NCBI GenBank assembly: GCA_937927875.1
Contig: CALEYV010000112.1
Location: 1-13,370, forward strand
DNA: 13,370 bases
Direction: 5' to 3'
Source of the DNA: an uncultured Actinomycetes bacterium
GTDB taxonomy: Bacteria; Actinomycetota; Acidimicrobiia; IMCC26256; PALSA-555
In this document: positions 1 to 6,167 of the stretch, one piece after another
How positions within the stretch are numbered: position 1 is the first letter of the stretch
Layout of the letters: the number at the start of each line of letters is the position of its first letter
Position numbers and translations under genes: made by a program
The notes under the pieces: model-generated
The model's input: the letters and a program-made list of their open reading frames with translations, nothing else
Database searches by the model: none
Told to the model about the DNA's origin: nothing

Positions 1-2
1 CG

Positions 3-86
3 TGTCGGAGAGGGGACTTGAACCCCTACGCCCTTGCGGGCACTAGCCCCTCAAGCTAGCGCGTCTGCCGATTCCGCCACTCCGAC
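3..86 (-). tRNA. tRNA-Leu, anticodon GAG
   Basis: Read on the minus strand, this folds into a class II cloverleaf. A 7-bp acceptor stem (GTCGGAG with CTCCGAC) ends in discriminator A at position 3. A 5-bp anticodon stem (55-59 with 43-47) encloses the loop TTGAGGG, which places anticodon GAG at 52-50. The long variable arm is a GCCC/GGGC stem capped by a GCAA tetraloop. The T arm is AGGGG-TTCAAGT-CCCCT (27-11). The extra arm and anticodon identify a leucine tRNA reading CUC and CUU. The CCA tail is not encoded: the bases after the discriminator are CG, so a CCA-adding enzyme must supply it. It lies 13 nt after the oppF stop, in the same direction. The length of 84 nt is normal for tRNA-Leu. 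Confidence 0.97.
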
Positions 87-96
87 CAGAGGACGA

Positions 97-102
97 ATTC
101 TA
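97..102 (-). promoter_or_regulatory. Candidate -10 element for tRNA-Leu
   Basis: The minus strand reads TAGAAT at 102-97, a five-of-six match to TATAAT, ending 10 nt before the mature tRNA 5' end. Its first three bases are also the TAG stop codon of oppF. A start about 7 nt downstream would leave a leader of 3-4 nt for RNase P to remove. The hexamer 17 nt upstream (CAGGTG) is a poor -35, so this is a -10-only inference. It would let the tRNA be transcribed independently of the opp operon. Confidence 0.4.
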
Positions 103-1143
103 CCGAGGCGACCGGCCGGCACCTGCTTCCGGACCCGGGAAGAAGCACGCCACCGCGTGGCCAACGGGTGTCGTCTCGAGCGGCGGCTCGTGTTCGCCAC
201 AGATCGCCTGCGCGCGCCAGCAGCGGGTCCGGAACCGACACCCGGTCGGGGGGTCGGCCGGGCTCGGCACGTCGCCTTCGAGGAGGATCCGTCGACGCCC
301 GCGCTCCTGGGCCGGGTGTGGCACCGGCACCGCGCTGAGGAGCGCCAGCGTGTAGGGATGCTGCGGTTGCTCGTAGATCTGGTCCGCCGGGCCGCGCTCG
401 ACGATCTTCCCGAGGTACATGACGCCGACCTCGTCCGCGACGTGGCGAACCACGGCGAGGTCGTGCGCGATCAGCACGTACGTGAGCCCCAGCCGGCGCT
501 GCAACTCGTCGAGGAGGTTGACGACTCCGGCTTGGATCGACACGTCGAGCGCGCTGACGGGCTCGTCGAGGACGAGGAGCTCCGGCTGCAGCACGACCGC
601 CCGCGCGATCCCCACCCGCTGGCGCTGCCCGCCCGAGAACTCGTGCGGGTACCGGTGGGCGTCGGACGGGTCGAGACCGACCTGCTCGAGCACGGCGGTC
701 ACCCGCTCCGGCCCGTGGTCGGCCCAGAGCCCGTGGACCCGGAGCGGGTCGCCCACGATGCCGCCGACGGTGAGCCGCGGGTTCAGCGACGCGTAGGGAT
801 CCTGGTAGACGATCTGGGCCCGGCGCCGAAGCCGGCGCACGTCGCGCCGCCGGGCGCGCATCAGGTCGGTCCCGTCGAGGCGCACGGTGCCGCGCGTCGC
901 CCGCAGCAGCCCCAGGATGAGCCGGGCGGTGGTCGACTTCCCGCAGCCCGACTCGCCGACGAGGGCGAACGTCTCGCCGCGGGGCACGTCGAAGCTCACG
1001 CCGGCCACGGCGCTGATCCGCCCGACCGTTCGCCGCCAGAAGCCGCCCCGCACCGGGAAGTCCTTCACCAGGTCGCGGACCTCGAGCAGCGGGCGCGGGG
1101 ACGAGTCGTCGACGGTCGGCCGGGCCGGTGCCGGGGCGCTCAC
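100..1143 (-). CDS. oppF: Oligopeptide ABC importer ATPase, OppF/DppF type
   Basis: One of the two cytoplasmic ATPases that power peptide uptake through OppBC. The 347-aa product has Walker A GESGCGKST (63-71), Q-loop YQD (113-115), ABC signature SGGQRQR (170-176), Walker B LLVLDEP (189-195) and switch His227, so it should be catalytically competent. After HPYTLAL (262-268) comes the oligopeptide-family C-terminal domain with Cys302, 308, 315 and 333. The start is GTG at 1143, which overlaps the oppD stop by 4 nt (GTGA). The frame stays open upstream to 1302, but that part lies inside oppD, is arginine-rich and matches nothing. F rather than D is assigned from its last position in the operon and its best resemblance. 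Peptide specificity cannot be read from the ATPase, and a dipeptide (Dpp) role is equally possible. Confidence 0.93.
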   Translation of the reverse strand: MSAPAPARPTVDDSSPRPLLEVRDLVKDFPVRGGFWRRTVGRISAVAGVSFDVPRGETFALVGESGCGKSTTARLILGLLRATRGTVRLDGTDLMRARRRDVRRLRRRAQIVYQDPYASLNPRLTVGGIVGDPLRVHGLWADHGPERVTAVLEQVGLDPSDAHRYPHEFSGGQRQRVGIARAVVLQPELLVLDEPVSALDVSIQAGVVNLLDELQRRLGLTYVLIAHDLAVVRHVADEVGVMYLGKIVERGPADQIYEQPQHPYTLALLSAVPVPHPAQERGRRRILLEGDVPSPADPPTGCRFRTRCWRAQAICGEHEPPLETTPVGHAVACFFPGPEAGAGRSPR

Positions 1144-2168
1144 GGAGTGCCGATCGCTAGCTGCTCCGGCGTCACGTCGGCGACCAGCTCGGTGCGATGG
1201 CAGGCGGCCTGGTGGCGGGCTCCGACCTCGACCGGCCCCGGCACCTCGGTCGCGCACGGGGCGGGCAGGGCGGCGAACCGGCAGCGGGGATGGAACGCGC
1301 ACCCCGACGGGCGGTGCACGAGCGACGGCGGCTGGCCCGGGATCCGGAACAGCGGTGACCCGCGCGTGCGGCGGTCCAGCCGGGGCAGCGACGCCAGCAG
1401 CCCGAGGGTGTAGGGGTGACGAGGCGCCGCGAACAGGTCGTCCACCGGGGCCTCCTCGACCGCGCGCCCGGCGTACATGACGAGGACCCGCTCGGCGAGG
1501 CCGGCCACGACCCCGAGGTCGTGGGTGACGAGCAGGATCGCGGTGCCGGTGCCGTCGCGGATCCGCTCGAGCACGTCGAGGACCTGGGCCTGGAGGGTCA
1601 CGTCGAGGGCCGTCGTCGGCTCGTCGGCGACGAGGAGCGCGGGGTCGTTGGCGAGGGCCATGGCCAGCATGGCCCGCTGCCGCATCCCGCCCGAGTACTG
1701 GTGGGGGTACTCGTCGGCCCGGCCGGCGGGGTCGGGGATGCCGACCAGCTCGAGCAGCTCGACGACGCGCTCGCGCCGCGCGCTCGCGCTGACCTCGGGA
1801 TGGTGCACCGCGATCGTCTCCCCCACCTGGGCGCCGACGCTCATCACCGGGTTGAAGGAGGCCAGCGCGTCCTGGAAGACCATCGCCACCGTCTCGCCCC
1901 GGAGCTGCTCGAGGTCACGCTCGGGCCGCCCGAGGAGCTCCTCGCCGCGCAGGCGCACCGACCCGCGGATCTGGGCCCGCCTCGGGAGGAGGCCGAGCAG
2001 CGCCAGCGCGGTGACGGTCTTGCCGGACCCGGACTCCCCCACCATCCCGACCACCTCGTGCTCGTCGATCTGGAAGGTGACACCGTCGACCGCGTGGAGC
2101 GGGCCGTCGTCGGTCGGGAAGTCGACGCTCAGCCGCTCGACCGCCAGCAGCGGCGGGTCGGGCGTCAT
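1140..2168 (-). CDS. oppD: Oligopeptide ABC importer ATPase, OppD/DppD type
   Basis: The partner ATPase of OppF. The two form a heterodimer under the membrane permeases and couple ATP hydrolysis to solute import. In the 342-aa product the motifs are Walker A GESGSGKT (44-51), Q-loop FQD (98-100), signature YSGGMRQR (158-165), Walker B LLVADEP (178-184) and switch His216. The C-terminal oligopeptide domain begins near HPYTLGL (251-257) and carries Cys290, 296, 305 and 323, spaced as in OppF. An iron-sulphur cluster has been reported in the equivalent domain of a mycobacterial Opp ATPase; whether one is bound here is inference. ATG at 2168 overlaps the oppC stop by 4 nt (ATGA), and the gene ends with a 4-nt overlap into oppF. 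There is no clear Shine-Dalgarno, so expression probably depends on translational coupling. Confidence 0.94.
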   Translation of the reverse strand: MTPDPPLLAVERLSVDFPTDDGPLHAVDGVTFQIDEHEVVGMVGESGSGKTVTALALLGLLPRRAQIRGSVRLRGEELLGRPERDLEQLRGETVAMVFQDALASFNPVMSVGAQVGETIAVHHPEVSASARRERVVELLELVGIPDPAGRADEYPHQYSGGMRQRAMLAMALANDPALLVADEPTTALDVTLQAQVLDVLERIRDGTGTAILLVTHDLGVVAGLAERVLVMYAGRAVEEAPVDDLFAAPRHPYTLGLLASLPRLDRRTRGSPLFRIPGQPPSLVHRPSGCAFHPRCRFAALPAPCATEVPGPVEVGARHQAACHRTELVADVTPEQLAIGTP

Positions 2169-3118
2169 GCGTCGCCGCGCTGGGGGTCGAACGCATCCCG
2201 GAGCCCGTCACCCAGGAAGTTCACCGCCAACACGGTGAGCAGGATCGCCAGGCCCGGGAAGTAGAGGAGGTAGGACTGCGACGTGCCGACGGTGCCCTCG
2301 GCGTCGGCGAGCATGCGACCCCACGACGTGGCCGGGATCTGGATCCCGAAACCGAGGAACGACAGCGTCGACTCGGCCACGATCGCGGCCGCCACCGACA
2401 GGGTGGCGTTCACGACGATCGGGCCGACGCAGTTCGGCAGCACGTGGCGCACGATGATCCACGCCCCCGACGCGCCCGAGGCGCGGGCGGCCTCGACGTA
2501 GTCCTGCTCCTTGATCGACAGCACCTGGGCCCGCACCACCCGGGCGACGTACATCCAGAACAGCGCCGCCAGCACCCAGATGATCGTGAACCGGTCGTGC
2601 CCGAACTTCTTGAGCGCGATGGCGAGGACCGCCACCGCCGGCACGACGAGGAACAGGTCGGTGAGGCGCATGAGCGTCTGGTCGGTCGCCCGGCCGAGGT
2701 AGCCGGCGACGGCGCCGATCACGGTGCCCACCAGGGTGGAGAGCAGCGCCACCGCCAGCCCGATCTCGAGCGAGATCTGCCCCGCGTAGAGGAGCCGGCT
2801 CAGCTGGTCGCGGCCCAGCTCGTCGGTGCCGAACCAGTGCTGCCACGACGGCCCGACTGCGCCGAGGGCGAGGTTCTGCTCGTCGCGGCCGTACGGCGCG
2901 AAGAGGCCGGCCCCGAAGCAGGCGATCGCGAGCAGCGCCAGCACGACGATCGAGATGAGGGCCAGCCGGTGGCGGCGGAGCCGGCGCCAGAACAGCTGCC
3001 CGGCTGACCCGGGCTGGGCCTCGACCGCGGTCGGCGGCTCGACGCTCGGGAGCAGCTCCGACGGCCCGACCGGCTCGGGCTCGGGCACGGCGGGCGGCGC
3101 CGGGGTCGGCGGCCTCAC
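2165..3118 (-). CDS. oppC: Oligopeptide ABC importer permease, OppC/DppC type
   Basis: Inner-membrane permease that pairs with OppB to form the translocation path. The 317-aa product has a first transmembrane helix at about 51-74 and about five more at 117-140, 152-169, 177-196, 228-258 and 283-303. It has the family motif FGTDELGRDQLSR (96-108) and the EAA loop DYVEAARASGASGAWIIVRH (206-225), which docks on the ATPases. Residues 1-40 are a proline- and glutamate-rich cytoplasmic leader, longer than usual. GTG at 3118 overlaps the oppB stop by 4 nt (GTGA). The frame is open much further upstream, to 3775, but that part runs through oppB and is not a transporter sequence. An internal start nearer the first helix would remove the unusual leader and cannot be excluded. 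Confidence 0.93.
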   Translation of the reverse strand: MRPPTPAPPAVPEPEPVGPSELLPSVEPPTAVEAQPGSAGQLFWRRLRRHRLALISIVVLALLAIACFGAGLFAPYGRDEQNLALGAVGPSWQHWFGTDELGRDQLSRLLYAGQISLEIGLAVALLSTLVGTVIGAVAGYLGRATDQTLMRLTDLFLVVPAVAVLAIALKKFGHDRFTIIWVLAALFWMYVARVVRAQVLSIKEQDYVEAARASGASGAWIIVRHVLPNCVGPIVVNATLSVAAAIVAESTLSFLGFGIQIPATSWGRMLADAEGTVGTSQSYLLYFPGLAILLTVLAVNFLGDGLRDAFDPQRGDA

Positions 3119-4089
3119 GCCACCCGGACCCGAGGGTCGAGCCAGCCGTAGGCGACGTCGGCGAGCAGGTTGAAGGCGACGATGAACGCGGCCGTCACGA
3201 CCAGCCAGGCGGTGAGCGTCGTCGCGTCGCCCGCGAGCAGGGAATCGATGAACAGCTTGCCCATCCCGGGAACGGAGAAGATCTTCTCGGTGATGATGAG
3301 GCCGCCGAACAACGCGCCGATGTCGAGCGCCATCACGGTGACGAGCGGGACGAGCGCGTTCCGGAGGCCGTGGCGCAGCACCACCTGCCGTCGGGGCACG
3401 CCCTTGGCCCGGGCGGTGCGGATGTAGCCCGACGACATGACGTCGAGCATCGAGGAGCGCTGGTACCGGCTCCACCCGGCCACGATCTGCACGGTGAGGG
3501 TCATCACGGGCAGGACGAGGTGGCGCGCGTAGTCGAGGATCCCCCCGCCGCCCGAGTGCAGCCCGATGAAGAACAGGGGCGGGTCGGAGAGGTGGAACCA
3601 CTGCTTCGGCCCGACGGCGAGGAACTCGATGGCGATGAGCCCGAACCAGAACGGTGGCAGCGCCAGGCCGAGGAACGTGAGGCCGGTGAACGTGTAGTCG
3701 AGGAGCGAGTACTGCCGCAGCGCCGAGTACACGCCGATGCCCACTGCGATGACCGCCGCCACGAGGACGCCCCACACGACGAGCTGGGTCGTGTTCCCCA
3801 GCGCGCGGCCGATCTGGGCCGTGACCGCCTCGTGGGTCCGCTCGCTCGTCCCCCAGTCGCCGCGCAGGAAGCGGCCCAGCCAGCTGCCGTACTGGTCGAC
3901 GAGGGGCTTGTTGAGCCCGAGCCGGACCCGCTCGGCGCGGATGGCGGACGCCGATTCACGCGACTGGCGCAGCTTGGCGGTCGGGTCGAACGTGGCTCGG
4001 ACGAAGGCGAAGGTCAGGAACGAGGCGATGAGGATGACCGGGACCGAGTAGAGGGCGCGGCGGCCGACCAGGTTCAGCATCGGCCGCAC
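3115..4089 (-). CDS. oppB: Oligopeptide ABC importer permease, OppB/DppB type
   Basis: The second permease subunit. It begins with the N-terminal helix typical of OppB (about 12-32), followed by an external segment containing RLGLNKPLVDQYGSWLGRF (56-74) and GDWGTS (77-82). About five further helices lie at 102-122, 131-158, 187-206, 246-266 and 294-316. The EAA loop is at about 222-247 (IRTARAKGVPRRQVVLRHGL, then RNALVP), and the C-terminal family motif is TEKIFSVPGMGKL (267-279). Two starts are possible: GTG at 4089 (324 aa) or ATG at 4080 (321 aa). Neither has a convincing Shine-Dalgarno, and the choice changes only three residues. The gap to the oppA stop is 16 nt, so the two genes are probably co-transcribed. 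Its 3' end overlaps oppC by 4 nt. Confidence 0.94.
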   Translation of the reverse strand: MRPMLNLVGRRALYSVPVILIASFLTFAFVRATFDPTAKLRQSRESASAIRAERVRLGLNKPLVDQYGSWLGRFLRGDWGTSERTHEAVTAQIGRALGNTTQLVVWGVLVAAVIAVGIGVYSALRQYSLLDYTFTGLTFLGLALPPFWFGLIAIEFLAVGPKQWFHLSDPPLFFIGLHSGGGGILDYARHLVLPVMTLTVQIVAGWSRYQRSSMLDVMSSGYIRTARAKGVPRRQVVLRHGLRNALVPLVTVMALDIGALFGGLIITEKIFSVPGMGKLFIDSLLAGDATTLTAWLVVTAAFIVAFNLLADVAYGWLDPRVRVA

Positions 4090-4105
4090 CGCCGACGGGG
4101 TCGCG

Positions 4106-5767
4106 CTACTGCAGCTGCCACTGGCTCAGGTTCCAGAACATGCCGTACACCGGGTTGTCGCCGCGGACGCCGCTCACCCGCTTGCTCCAGATCGCGATGT
4201 TGGGGAGCGGGTCGATCGGCAGCGCGACCTGCTGGGCGGCGAGGATGCGGTCGGCGGCCTTCGACGCCTGCACCCGCGTGGCGTCGTTGTTGTCGGTGTC
4301 GACCTGCTGGAGCAGCGGGTCGAGGGCCGGGATGCTCGTGCGCGTGTAGTTCGATCCCGAGTGCCCGTTGGCGGCAGTCGGGATGTTGCTCGAGCAGAAC
4401 ACGGTGCAGAGCCCGGGGTCGAGGTCGGTGGCGACACCGGCGTACAGCCCGAGCTGGTAGCTGCCGGCGGGCAGGATCTGGCCGAAGAGGGTGTTGGCGT
4501 CCCGGTTCTGGACCGTGAGCGCGAACCCGGCCCGCCGCAGCTGGGCCTGCAGGACCTGCTCGGTGAGCTCGCGACGCTTGTCGGCCGCGGTGGACACGAT
4601 GGTGAGCTGGGCCGTCCGCCCGTTCTTCTGCCAGAGGCCGCCGACGCGCTGCCAGCCGTCCCTGGTCATGAGCTGGCGGACCTTGGCCAGGTCGAGGTGG
4701 TAGCCGGCGAAGGCGTGCTGGTCGCTGTACGGGGCGAGGATCGGCGGGTTCAGCGAGTTGCTCGGGCCCGAGACGCCGAGCGGACCGAAGAGGAGCCGCA
4801 CGATCGCGTTGCGGTCGATCGAGTAGGCGATCGCCTGGCGGACCGCGACCGAGTCGAGGGGGAACACCGCGTTGTTCATCCAGAGCCCCTCGATGTTGCC
4901 GGTGTCGGCGTTCACGAGGGAGCTGGCGTCGGTGAGGCCGGCCTTGATGGACCGGACCGCGTCGGGCTCGGGCGCCGGGTAGGCGGCGTTGATCTCGCCG
5001 CCCTGGAAGGCCTGGAACTCGGCCGCGGTGTCGGTGAGGAACTTGAAGGTGATCTTCGACGCCTTCGGCTTCGGGCCCCAGTAGGCCGGGTTCGGGACCA
5101 GGACGACGTCGACGCCCTTGTCCCAGGCCTGGACCTTGAACGGCCCGCCCGACCACGAGTAGCCGTCCTTCATCGCGTTGTCGCGGTCCCGGCCCTGGAG
5201 CAGGTGGCTGGGGTAGATCCCGTAGACGCCGCCGAACAGCTGGCGCCACCCCGCGAACGAGGTTCGGAAGGTGACGACGGCGGTGTGCGGGTCGCTGTCG
5301 TCGACCGAGGCGATGCGGTCGTACCCGGTGCGGTCGAAGATGTCGGTGCCGTGCGCGATCTGGTCCCACGTGTACCGGAAGTCGGTCGAGGTGATGGGAG
5401 CCCCGTCGGACCACACCGCCCGCGGGTTCAGCGGGTACCGGACGACCTGGGTGCCGCCGTCGGTGCTGAGCACGGGCGGCCCGGCCATGAGCAGGCTCGG
5501 CGTGTACACCCACTGCCGCCCGCGGGCCACCACGTCGAAGACGCGCGGCATGGTCTGCTCCTGCATCGTGAACACGCCCCAGCTGGAGCCGGCGCAGGAG
5601 GCGATCCAGTCCGCGCAGTCAGGCTCCTGCTCGGCGCCGACGACGATCTCACCGCCGGACGCGACGCGGCGGGCCAGGCCGGAGGCCGCCGGTCCCGGGA
5701 TGAGGACCGCGGCGAGCGCGCACCCGCTCAGCCCCAGGCCGGCGGCGCGCCGAAGCCACCGGTGCAC
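4106..5767 (-). CDS. oppA: Peptide ABC importer substrate-binding protein (SBP family 5)
   Basis: Extracytoplasmic receptor that captures the peptide, or another family 5 ligand such as nickel chelates or glycosides, and delivers it to OppBC. The 553-aa product has a basic N-terminus and hydrophobic stretch (residues 1-30). LSGC (13-16) matches the lipobox, but it comes before the long hydrophobic run, so both a lipoprotein anchor and an ordinary Sec signal are possible. Family 5 features are WSDGAPITSTDFRYTWDQI (119-137), PNPAYWG (225-231) and AVRQAIAYSIDRNAI (308-322). Cysteine pairs at 51/58 and 454/458 may form disulphides. GTG at 5767 is chosen because GGAGAGGA lies 8 nt upstream. The gene is first in its operon and follows the only sizeable intergenic gap. 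Ligand identity cannot be told from sequence. Confidence 0.93.
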   Translation of the reverse strand: MHRWLRRAAGLGLSGCALAAVLIPGPAASGLARRVASGGEIVVGAEQEPDCADWIASCAGSSWGVFTMQEQTMPRVFDVVARGRQWVYTPSLLMAGPPVLSTDGGTQVVRYPLNPRAVWSDGAPITSTDFRYTWDQIAHGTDIFDRTGYDRIASVDDSDPHTAVVTFRTSFAGWRQLFGGVYGIYPSHLLQGRDRDNAMKDGYSWSGGPFKVQAWDKGVDVVLVPNPAYWGPKPKASKITFKFLTDTAAEFQAFQGGEINAAYPAPEPDAVRSIKAGLTDASSLVNADTGNIEGLWMNNAVFPLDSVAVRQAIAYSIDRNAIVRLLFGPLGVSGPSNSLNPPILAPYSDQHAFAGYHLDLAKVRQLMTRDGWQRVGGLWQKNGRTAQLTIVSTAADKRRELTEQVLQAQLRRAGFALTVQNRDANTLFGQILPAGSYQLGLYAGVATDLDPGLCTVFCSSNIPTAANGHSGSNYTRTSIPALDPLLQQVDTDNNDATRVQASKAADRILAAQQVALPIDPLPNIAIWSKRVSGVRGDNPVYGMFWNLSQWQLQ

Positions 5768-5871
5768 CTCGTACGTCCTCTCCGTGGGTCGGGTGGCGCG
5801 ACCGTGCTACCACAGGGCCGTCACGAGTTGAGGGATGCCGGGCGCGCGTCCGCGTGACGCGCGAGCGGCGG
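5768..5871 (-). promoter_or_regulatory. secG-oppA intergenic region; likely opp operon promoter and leader
   Basis: This 104-nt gap is the longest between genes here and the only place inside the window where an opp promoter would be expected. On the minus strand it holds a hairpin near the secG end (listed separately) and a strong ribosome-binding site, GGAGAGGA (5783-5776), 8 nt before the oppA GTG. Between them I see no convincing -35/-10 pair. TAGCAC (5809-5804) is the nearest thing to a -10, but the hexamer 17 nt upstream matches poorly. An operator or an alternative sigma-factor site could be present, and none is recognisable. Confidence 0.45.
5843..5863 (-). terminator. Perfect 8-bp hairpin after secG, possible terminator
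   Basis: CGCGCGTC at 5843-5850 and GACGCGCG at 5856-5863 are exact reverse complements around a 5-nt loop. The hairpin starts 8 nt beyond the secG stop codon. It is entirely G+C apart from two A:T pairs, and no T-run follows on the transcribed strand. That makes it an imperfect intrinsic terminator, although T-less hairpins are common at actinobacterial gene ends. It would separate the glycolysis-secG transcript from the opp operon. It could equally be a partial attenuator or an RNA-stability element. Confidence 0.45.
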
Positions 5872-6111
5872 TTACCCGGGCTGGAGCCGCAGGGCGAGGA
5901 TCACCGTGCAGAACGAGAAGATGACCGCGGTGATGATCGTGAGCCGGTCGAGGTTGCGCTCCACGACGGTCGAGCCGGCCATCGAGCCGCCGAGCTGGCC
6001 GCCGCCGAACATGTCGGAGAGGCCGCCGCCCCGCCCGGAGTGCAGGAGGATCAGGAACACCAGGCCGAGGCCGGTGGCGACCTCGAAGAAGAGGAGGACG
6101 GCGTTCAGCAC
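5872..6111 (-). CDS. secG: Preprotein translocase subunit SecG
   Basis: Small accessory subunit of the SecYEG channel, which assists SecA-driven export across the cytoplasmic membrane. The 79-aa product has the expected two-helix hairpin: helix one at about 4-23 (ending LILLHSGRGGGLSDMFGG, a conserved loop motif at 20-37) and helix two at about 56-74. Between them lies a glycine-rich linker with GSMAGSTVVERNLDRLT (42-58). The length suits actinobacterial SecG. GTG at 6111 is the only sensible start next to the first helix; the open frame extends upstream through tpiA as a shadow. There is no Shine-Dalgarno. A TAAGAT box 7 nt before the start suggests a leaderless transcript. The position after gap-pgk-tpiA is the standard one in this phylum. 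Confidence 0.93.
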   Translation of the reverse strand: MLNAVLLFFEVATGLGLVFLILLHSGRGGGLSDMFGGGQLGGSMAGSTVVERNLDRLTIITAVIFSFCTVILALRLQPG

Positions 6112-6118
6112 GGCGGTG

Positions 6119-6124
6119 ATCTTA
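6119..6124 (-). promoter_or_regulatory. Candidate -10 element for leaderless secG mRNA
   Basis: The minus strand reads TAAGAT at 6124-6119, inside otherwise very GC-rich DNA, and is separated from the secG GTG by exactly 7 nt. In actinobacteria a TANNNT box at this distance typically marks a leaderless gene in which transcription begins on the first base of the start codon. The lack of a ribosome-binding site at secG fits. There is no recognisable -35 (CAGGCC lies 17 nt upstream). It would be an internal promoter within the glycolytic operon. Confidence 0.4.
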
Positions 6125-6167
6125 CCGTGCGCCGGTTCTCGGCCTGCGTTCGGGTCGCGCCCCGCGC

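Noticed and set aside
34..2264. Plus-strand open frames (459 and 282 codons) opposite oppF and oppD
   Set aside because: The first would begin inside the tRNA and both run antisense to intact ABC ATPases; their translations have no recognisable fold.
3119..3775. Upstream extension of the oppC frame (219 further codons)
   Set aside because: This stretch lies entirely within oppB in another frame, is arginine/proline/histidine-rich, and is not a transporter sequence. The GTG at 3118 gives a normal OppC.
5804..5835. CTCAAC and TAGCAC with 17-nt spacing as the oppA promoter
   Set aside because: The upstream hexamer matches TTGACA at only two of six positions and the -10 lacks its final T, so I left the region as an unresolved promoter.
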